From positions 1-26,907 of the forward strand of contig JBJXGF010000320.1 of NCBI GenBank assembly GCA_046153015.1: a stretch of 26,907 nt of DNA, given 5' to 3'. The translations under genes were made by a program, and so were the position numbers. Below, one piece after another: positions 22,781-26,907 of the stretch. Position 1 is the stretch's first letter. Each line of letters starts with the position of its first letter. Under the pieces are notes generated by a model that was not told the DNA's origin, searched no databases, and saw only the letters and a program-made list of their open reading frames with translations. The DNA is from JBJXGF01 sp046153015. GTDB lineage: Bacteria; Actinomycetota; Acidimicrobiia; Acidimicrobiales; CAIXPF01.

Positions 22781-23869
22781 ATGTCCAAGAAGTTACGTTT
22801 GCGAGCAGCTGAGAGATCGGAGTCAGGCCGCGGGGTGATTCCCTCCATGACCTACGAGTCAGCTGTTGCCGAGGTTCGACGACCGAGACCGAACGTCGGC
22901 GCGGAGCCCGACTATCGGGAACTGATCCGACTCGGTTCACTGGCGGCGTCGAGCCACAACACCCAGCCCTGGAAGTTCACTTCCGGCGGTGGATCGATCC
23001 GTGTTCTCCCGGACTTCTCCAGGCGCTGCCCGGTCGTCGACCCCGACGATGCCCACCTGTTCAAGAGTCTGGGCTGCGCCGCCGAGAACATCGTTCACGC
23101 CGCAGCAGCGCAGGGTCTCCGAGCCGACGTCGACTTCGATGACAACGACCGCGTCGTCGTCGTGCAGCTCACTGCCGACCCCACCTGCGGCGCGACCGCC
23201 TTGGCACGCGCCATTCCGCTTCGCCAGTGCACCAAGGCGCGCTACGACGGGCGCGCACTCGACAGCGAGGATCTCGCCACACTCGAGCAGGCAGGCGCCG
23301 GAGACGGTGTCCGACTCATCCTGTTGACCGACGACGACCAGAAACGGACGGTGACGGAGTTCGTCAATCGGGGCAACCAGGCCCAACTGTCCGATCCCGC
23401 CTGGCGGACCGAGCTGTTCTCCTGGATCCGATCGAACGATCGAGAGTCCCTCGAGACCGGCGACGGCCTCTCGGGGCGGACCTCCGGTCAGCCCTCGGCG
23501 CCGACGTGGCTCGCCAGACTGATCCTTCCCCTGTTGGTCAGACCGAAGTCCCAGATGAAGACCGATGCGGCGAACATCCAGTCATCGGCGGGAGTTGCCG
23601 TCTTCGTCACCGAGGATGACACTGCGGCGGCCTGGGTCGAAGCCGGACGCTGCTACGAGCGATTCGCGCTGCAAGCGACGGCCCTGGATGTCCGCAACGC
23701 GTTCATCAACCAACCCATCGAGGTGCCATCAGTGCGCCCGGACTTTGAACGCTGGCTCGACCTCCAGGGCGAACGGGCGCAGCTGATGATCCGGTTCGGG
23801 ACAGGACCGCAGATGCCATTCAGCATTCGACGACCACTCGACGATGTCCTCGTCAGCACCGAACCCTGA
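22781..23869 (+). CDS. Acg-type nitroreductase-like protein
   Basis: The 362-residue protein contains the FMN-binding block AASSHNTQPWKF near residue 55 and the later SSAGVAVFVTEDD, AWVEAGRCYERFALQATALD and AFINQPIE segments found in nitroreductase-fold Acg relatives. It is the intact paralogue of the frameshifted gene at 17560 but lacks the Tat signal; it is probably cytoplasmic. It starts MSKKLRLRAAERS, using ACAGGAGGGAA as ribosome binding site. This leader and start are nearly the same as those of the gene at 23887. A second possible start is the ATG of MTYESAVAEV at codon 23. Confidence 0.85.
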   Translation: MSKKLRLRAAERSESGRGVIPSMTYESAVAEVRRPRPNVGAEPDYRELIRLGSLAASSHNTQPWKFTSGGGSIRVLPDFSRRCPVVDPDDAHLFKSLGCAAENIVHAAAAQGLRADVDFDDNDRVVVVQLTADPTCGATALARAIPLRQCTKARYDGRALDSEDLATLEQAGAGDGVRLILLTDDDQKRTVTEFVNRGNQAQLSDPAWRTELFSWIRSNDRESLETGDGLSGRTSGQPSAPTWLARLILPLLVRPKSQMKTDAANIQSSAGVAVFVTEDDTAAAWVEAGRCYERFALQATALDVRNAFINQPIEVPSVRPDFERWLDLQGERAQLMIRFGTGPQMPFSIRRPLDDVLVSTEP

Positions 23870-23886
23870 CAGGAAGGGAAACGCGA

Positions 23887-24561
23887 ATGTCGAAGAAGCG
23901 CCTCTTGGCTGCCAGCGGGTTGGGCGCGATCGCACTCGGTGAAGCCGCACTGATCCGTCTCGGACGGACCTACGGGTCCACCGAGGAGGAGCGAGCCAAG
24001 GCGTTGCCCGGCGATGCCATCGTCAACGATCCGAAGGCGGCGACCGATCATGCGATCACGATCGATGCCCCACCATCGGACGTGTGGCCGTGGCTGGTGC
24101 AGATGGGTTGGGGACGCGCGGGCTGGTACACGGCGCGGTGGGTGGACCGACTGTTGTTCCCGGGAAACGGACCGAGCGCCGACCGGATCATCCCCGAGCT
24201 CCAAGACATCCACGTCGGCACCTTCATCCCCGACGGCCCGCCCCACACCGAGTGCGGCCTCATCGTCGAGGAGATCGACCACGAACGGGCACTGGTCATG
24301 CACTCCACCAGCCACCTGCCCATGAGCTGGCGGGCGCATGCAACACTCGACTGGTCGTGGGCCTTCGTGCTGACACTGCTCGACGACGGTCGCCGCACCC
24401 GATTCCACTTCCGCTCGCGATGGACGACCAGCCCGTGGTGGCTGACCCTCGGCGGCTGGGTGGGGATCGTTCCCGCCGACTTCATCATGTCGCGGGACAT
24501 GCTCCGAGGAGTGAAGATGCGCGTTGAGCGTGCTTCGCTCGAGTCGTTGCCCGAGCGTTGA
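23887..24561 (+). CDS. SRPBCC-family protein, second of two
   Basis: The 224-residue protein starts MSKKRLLAASGLGAIALGEA and contains ITIDAPPSDVWPWLVQMGWG, AGWYTARWVDRL and LQDIHVGTFIPDGPP, matching the paralogue at 20658 block by block. A hydrophobic stretch near residue 8-22 could be a short anchor. The C-terminal part (WAFVLTLLDDGRRTRFHFRSRW) completes the START-like pocket. It has ACAGGAAGGGAA as ribosome binding site. Last gene of the MarR-led operon. Confidence 0.78.
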   Translation: MSKKRLLAASGLGAIALGEAALIRLGRTYGSTEEERAKALPGDAIVNDPKAATDHAITIDAPPSDVWPWLVQMGWGRAGWYTARWVDRLLFPGNGPSADRIIPELQDIHVGTFIPDGPPHTECGLIVEEIDHERALVMHSTSHLPMSWRAHATLDWSWAFVLTLLDDGRRTRFHFRSRWTTSPWWLTLGGWVGIVPADFIMSRDMLRGVKMRVERASLESLPER

Positions 24562-24864
24562 TCGACGGACGGTGACCGCGGTGAGAGAAGCACAACGATC
24601 ATCGAGGGGGCCCGCCATCTGCCGACCTCTACGTGTCCCCGGTCGTGCTGCCGCGCGCTCTGCGGAAGGGCCGCACCGTACGCGAACAAGATGCGAACAC
24701 GACGGGAACCGACGGGGTGCCTACGAGTGCAGACGGACGACCTCAGCGAAGCGGCCGAATCGGCCGTCGACCAGCACCAACGCAACCGAGCGCCGACCAG
24801 GCCGCACGCTCATAACCCGCAGGGCGCGCCGTTGTAGTTACACTCCCGCGGAGGCCCCGCTCCT
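24562..24864. other. Gene-free junction with tRNA and IS remnants
   Basis: No gene is seen here. The stretch holds a CGCGAACA/TGCGAACA pair at 24681-24699 (11-bp period), a short tRNA anticodon-arm remnant (d) CTCATAACCCG at 24809-24819, and an exact 21-bp copy of the IS256 right end at 24829-24849. The tRNA remnant ends soon after its anticodon stem, giving way to the IS end. Confidence 0.65.
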
Positions 24865-25250
24865 TCATCGCATCAACGGCCAGGGGCTTCGTCGTTGTCG
24901 TGGGTGTTCCTCCGGGTCAGGCGGCGTTCCTCGTGTGTTCCTCCGACGTTCCGCCGAGGCTGTCTTGGGCTGCTTCTTCGCCGTCTCGTCGGCGGGGCGA
25001 GGGTCGGCGAGACGTTCGGCGGTGCGGGCGGCGTCTTCTTGCATGCCGGGTAGGAGGTGTTGGTAGGTCTGCATGGTGAAGGCGATGTTGGCGTGGCCGA
25101 GGCGTTCGGAGACGACCTTGACCGGGACGTCTTCTTTGATGAGCAGGCTGCCGTGGGTGTGGCGCAGGTCGTGGAACCGCATCGTGGGGATGGCGGCGTT
25201 GTGGACGATCCGGCGGAAGGTCTCGTAGACGGCGTGGGACGTTACCGACG
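24865..25250 (-). pseudogene. Tyrosine integrase, C-terminal catalytic fragment
   Basis: The minus-strand frame reads SHAVYETFRRIVHNAAIPTM, then RFHDLRHTHGSLLIKEDVPV and SERLGHANIAFTMQTYQHLL: the HxLRHTH box II and the final tyrosine region of a tyrosine recombinase. The N-terminal and first catalytic-arginine parts are missing; the frame breaks near 25250, beside a plus-strand HTH fragment. The C-terminal tail is arginine- and proline-rich. Repeats of GTGTTCCTCCG at 24904 and 24935 lie within its 3' end. Confidence 0.8.
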
Positions 25251-25433
25251 GCCGCCTGACGTCCCTCTACGGGAGCCGCACCCAAATCAGAAACGCCTCA
25301 GCCGACGCCCGCGACCAGGACTACTCATGGGCCCAAATCGCCGACCTCCTCGGCGTAACCCACCCGCGCCAGCGCCTGGCAGCGCTACGCCGGCCGCACC
25401 GCCACCAACCGGACACCCCTCCCACCCGACTAA
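25247..25433 (+). pseudogene. Helix-turn-helix protein fragment, frameshifted
   Basis: The frame LTSLYGSRTQIRNASADARD then QDYSWAQIADLLGVT is typical of a small actinobacterial HTH protein. One base too many near GTAACCCACCCGCGCC moves the end into another frame, RASAWQRYAGRTATNRTPLP, stopping at TAA 25431. No start is seen, because the 5' part meets the integrase fragment. From 25434 to 25600 no feature was recognised. Confidence 0.6.
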
Positions 25434-25608
25434 CCCCCGGGGCCAAATCAAACGCGCGAAGTGGGGCCAACCCAGGTTGACATTCGCAAGTATTCGGCAC
25501 CCACACGCCGCCGGGATTCCGTATGTGCCGGTCAAGGGCCGTGGGCGGTCCGAACTGGCCGGGAGATGCGCCCACACCCACGTGGCGTCGGAGCTGGCGA
25601 CGTTCGAC

Positions 25609-25620
25609 TACGCTGTGGTC
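25609..25620 (+). promoter_or_regulatory. Candidate -10 element of a leaderless toxin-antitoxin operon
   Basis: TACGCT at 25609-25614 lies 6 bases before the antitoxin ATG at 25621 and no ribosome binding site fits between, which suggests leaderless transcription. No clear -35 was found. Confidence 0.35.
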
Positions 25621-26043
25621 ATGTCGGTGGTGTCGATTCGGTTCTCGGATGAGCCGGTGCATGAGCGGCTGCGCGAGTCAGCGCGTCGTCACAAGATGGC
25701 GATCTCGACGTTGGCGGAACGCCTGATCGATGAGGGGCTGCGTTCGGAGGCTCATCCGCTGGTGGTGTTCCGCCCCGCGGCAACGGGTCGCCGTGCGGTG
25801 TTGGTGGGTGGCCCGGAGATCGCCGATGTCGTTGGTGCGATCGTGGGAGGCGATGTGCCGGTTGACCAGCGGCGGGCCCGAGCGGCGGAGTTACTGGCCA
25901 TCACCGGGGCGCAGGTCGATGCGGCGCTGGCGTACTACGCGGAGTTCACCGACGAGATCGACACGCTGATCGCCGAGCGAGCTCAACAAGCCGACGCGGC
26001 CGAGGCACGGTGGCGTCGGCAGCAGGCGCTGTTGGAGTCGTGA
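25621..26043 (+). CDS. RHH-type antitoxin-like protein
   Basis: The 140-residue protein starts MSVVSIRFSDEPVHERLRES with AISTLAERLIDEGLRSE, a ribbon-helix-helix-like DNA-binding start. A second part, VLVGGPEIADVVGAIVGGDV then ITGAQVDAALAYYAEFTDEI, resembles the DUF433-like HTH seen in antitoxins paired with DUF5615 toxins. It should neutralise the toxin encoded next and repress its own promoter. The stop overlaps the toxin GTG by 4 bp. The same frame is open far upstream, but this ATG fits the domain start. Confidence 0.75.
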   Translation: MSVVSIRFSDEPVHERLRESARRHKMAISTLAERLIDEGLRSEAHPLVVFRPAATGRRAVLVGGPEIADVVGAIVGGDVPVDQRRARAAELLAITGAQVDAALAYYAEFTDEIDTLIAERAQQADAAEARWRRQQALLES

Positions 26044-26396
26044 AGCTGGTCCTCGATGAGATGCACGCCCCCGTCGCAGCGGCGGCGCTCAACGACGAAG
26101 GTTGGGACGTCGTGGCGGTCGCGACCGTAGCTGGCCTGCGTGGTACGCCCGACGAGGAGTTGCTGACCTGGGCGGCGAACGAGGGCCGGCTGTTGGTCAC
26201 CGAGAACATCGCCGACTTCGCCGCCATCGCCGCCCGTTGGACGGCGGAGCACCGGGATCACGCCGGGCTGATCTTCACCAGCCCGAAGCGGTTTAACCGG
26301 GCCACGCTGGCCTACCCCGGCGACCTGATCGCCGCGCTGCGTGCACTCTTGCAGGATCCACCCGACCTCGGAGCGTCCGCCGTCTGGTGGCTGTGA
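26040..26396 (+). CDS. DUF5615 PIN-like toxin
   Basis: The 118-residue protein starts VKLVLDEMHAPVAAAALNDE, with GTPDEELLTWAANEGRLLVT and ENIADFAAIAARW: the acidic residues of a PIN-like nuclease (D in LDE, DEE, and D in ADF). Such proteins probably cleave RNA and are held inactive by the paired antitoxin. The GTG at 26040 overlaps the antitoxin stop as GTGA, so synthesis is coupled. A tandem repeat R3 follows 45 bp after the stop. Confidence 0.82.
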   Translation: MKLVLDEMHAPVAAAALNDEGWDVVAVATVAGLRGTPDEELLTWAANEGRLLVTENIADFAAIAARWTAEHRDHAGLIFTSPKRFNRATLAYPGDLIAALRALLQDPPDLGASAVWWL

Positions 26397-26441
26397 GCTC
26401 TCTCGCAACGTGGTGCGACTCTCAGTCCACTCGAGGTCGAT

Positions 26442-26474
26442 CTGCATCGCGATCTCTACCACGATCTCTAACCA
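26442..26474. repeat. Tandem CGATCTCTA repeat, copy R3
   Basis: CTGCAT, then CGATCTCTA at 26450-26458 and 26462-26470, identical in period and nearly identical in bases to R1. It follows the toxin gene in the same way that R1 and R2 follow gene B. No tRNA remnant is seen in the remaining bases. Confidence 0.75.
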
Positions 26475-26603
26475 ACCCTGAGGGTGCCGGAAATGCGTCG
26501 GGATGGTCTTCTGGCGCGCCTGGGGTGCACGCCGGTGGGCGGGGATCGGTGCCGGGCCGCGTCGAAGCGGAGTCGCCAGCGTCTTGGTCGTGGTCGCCGT
26601 TTG

Positions 26604-26753
26604 TCAGGCTGCGGTCCGGTACTCGTTGATGAGCCCGCCGCAGGTGGTGTGTCGCTGGATCGGTTCGGCCGTGTCGATCGCGGCGATGGCTTTGCCTGCT
26701 GGTGCTCGTTGTCGGATCGAGCGGTGGGGGCGATGCTGGTTGTAGGGCCATGA
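26604..26753 (-). pseudogene. IS481/IS3-like transposase, C-terminal fragment
   Basis: The minus-strand frame reads WPYNQHRPHRSIRQRAPAGK and ends TTCGGLINEYRTAA before TGA at 26604. YNxHRPHxSL...P is the end of the retroviral-type integrase core in IS3/IS481 transposases, and GGLIxEY is a common tail. Upstream, a possible continuation, RLERTRAHLHG, lies in another frame, so the gene is broken. From 26754 to the window end nothing else is recognised. Confidence 0.65.
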
Positions 26754-26907
26754 AGATGGGCCCGGGTGCGCTCGAGTCGCCCGGTCGTAGGCTTCGCCGG
26801 ATCGGGCACGGGGGCATCTGGGAGATCACAGGTTGGGTAGGCCGTTGGAACACTATGGGCTGCGAGCCCGTCGTTGTAGCTGGCCGCCCCTGCGACTGGC
26901 CCGAGTG

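Noticed and set aside
1..26907. CRISPR array
   Set aside because: The repeats present are short tandem pairs or dispersed copies; no regular repeat-spacer series is seen.

Overview
The window is high-GC DNA with actinobacterial gene content: a BTAD/SARP-type regulator, a mycothiol-dependent maleylpyruvate isomerase family protein, a P450 with a ferredoxin remnant, Acg-type nitroreductases, many GTG starts and many 4-bp stop/start overlaps. No rRNA or phylogenetic marker gene is present. An acidimicrobial or similar actinomycete is a guess from style only.

Layout. 1-2304: an IS630 fragment cuts into a frameshifted BTAD regulator that diverges from an intact FAD monooxygenase. 2387-3302: a two-gene module (A/B), a tandem 9-bp repeat, the 3' half of a CAU-anticodon tRNA and a strong terminator. 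3346-4459: a methyltransferase, then a decayed copy of the junction between two genes that are intact at 20.6 kb, ending where the tRNA 3' flank begins. 4393-9041 (minus): an ECF sigma factor, a zinc-finger anti-sigma/membrane protein, an ABC ATPase, a permease with a large extracytoplasmic tail, and a membrane protein. 9392-11066: a copper-only SOD-like secreted protein and two membrane proteins. 11093-14276: a PadR regulator with a palindromic operator, a membrane protein remnant, a maleylpyruvate isomerase family protein, a broken ferredoxin and an intact P450. 14385-16076: a second tRNA 3' half and integrase N-terminal debris fused in frame to a truncated IS256-family transposase. 16077-16989: a second A/B module with the same repeat, tRNA 3' half and terminator. 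17075-24561: a MarR-led, tightly packed eight-gene operon with two nitroreductase-like and two SRPBCC genes. 24681-25433: tRNA and IS-end remnants, an integrase C-terminus and a broken HTH gene. 25621-26396: a toxin-antitoxin pair (RHH-like antitoxin, DUF5615 PIN-like toxin), followed by a third copy of the tandem repeat and an IS481/IS3-like transposase end.

The main story is repeated use of a tRNA(CAU) 3' end as an attachment site. Four tRNA 3'-half remnants, several integrase fragments, two A/B modules, paired 11-bp-period repeats and a truncated copy of part of the MarR operon suggest serial integration, recombination and decay. The most distinctive unrecognised unit is the A/B gene pair, with its conserved 14-bp overlap and its linkage to a tandem CGATCTCTA repeat and a tRNA end.
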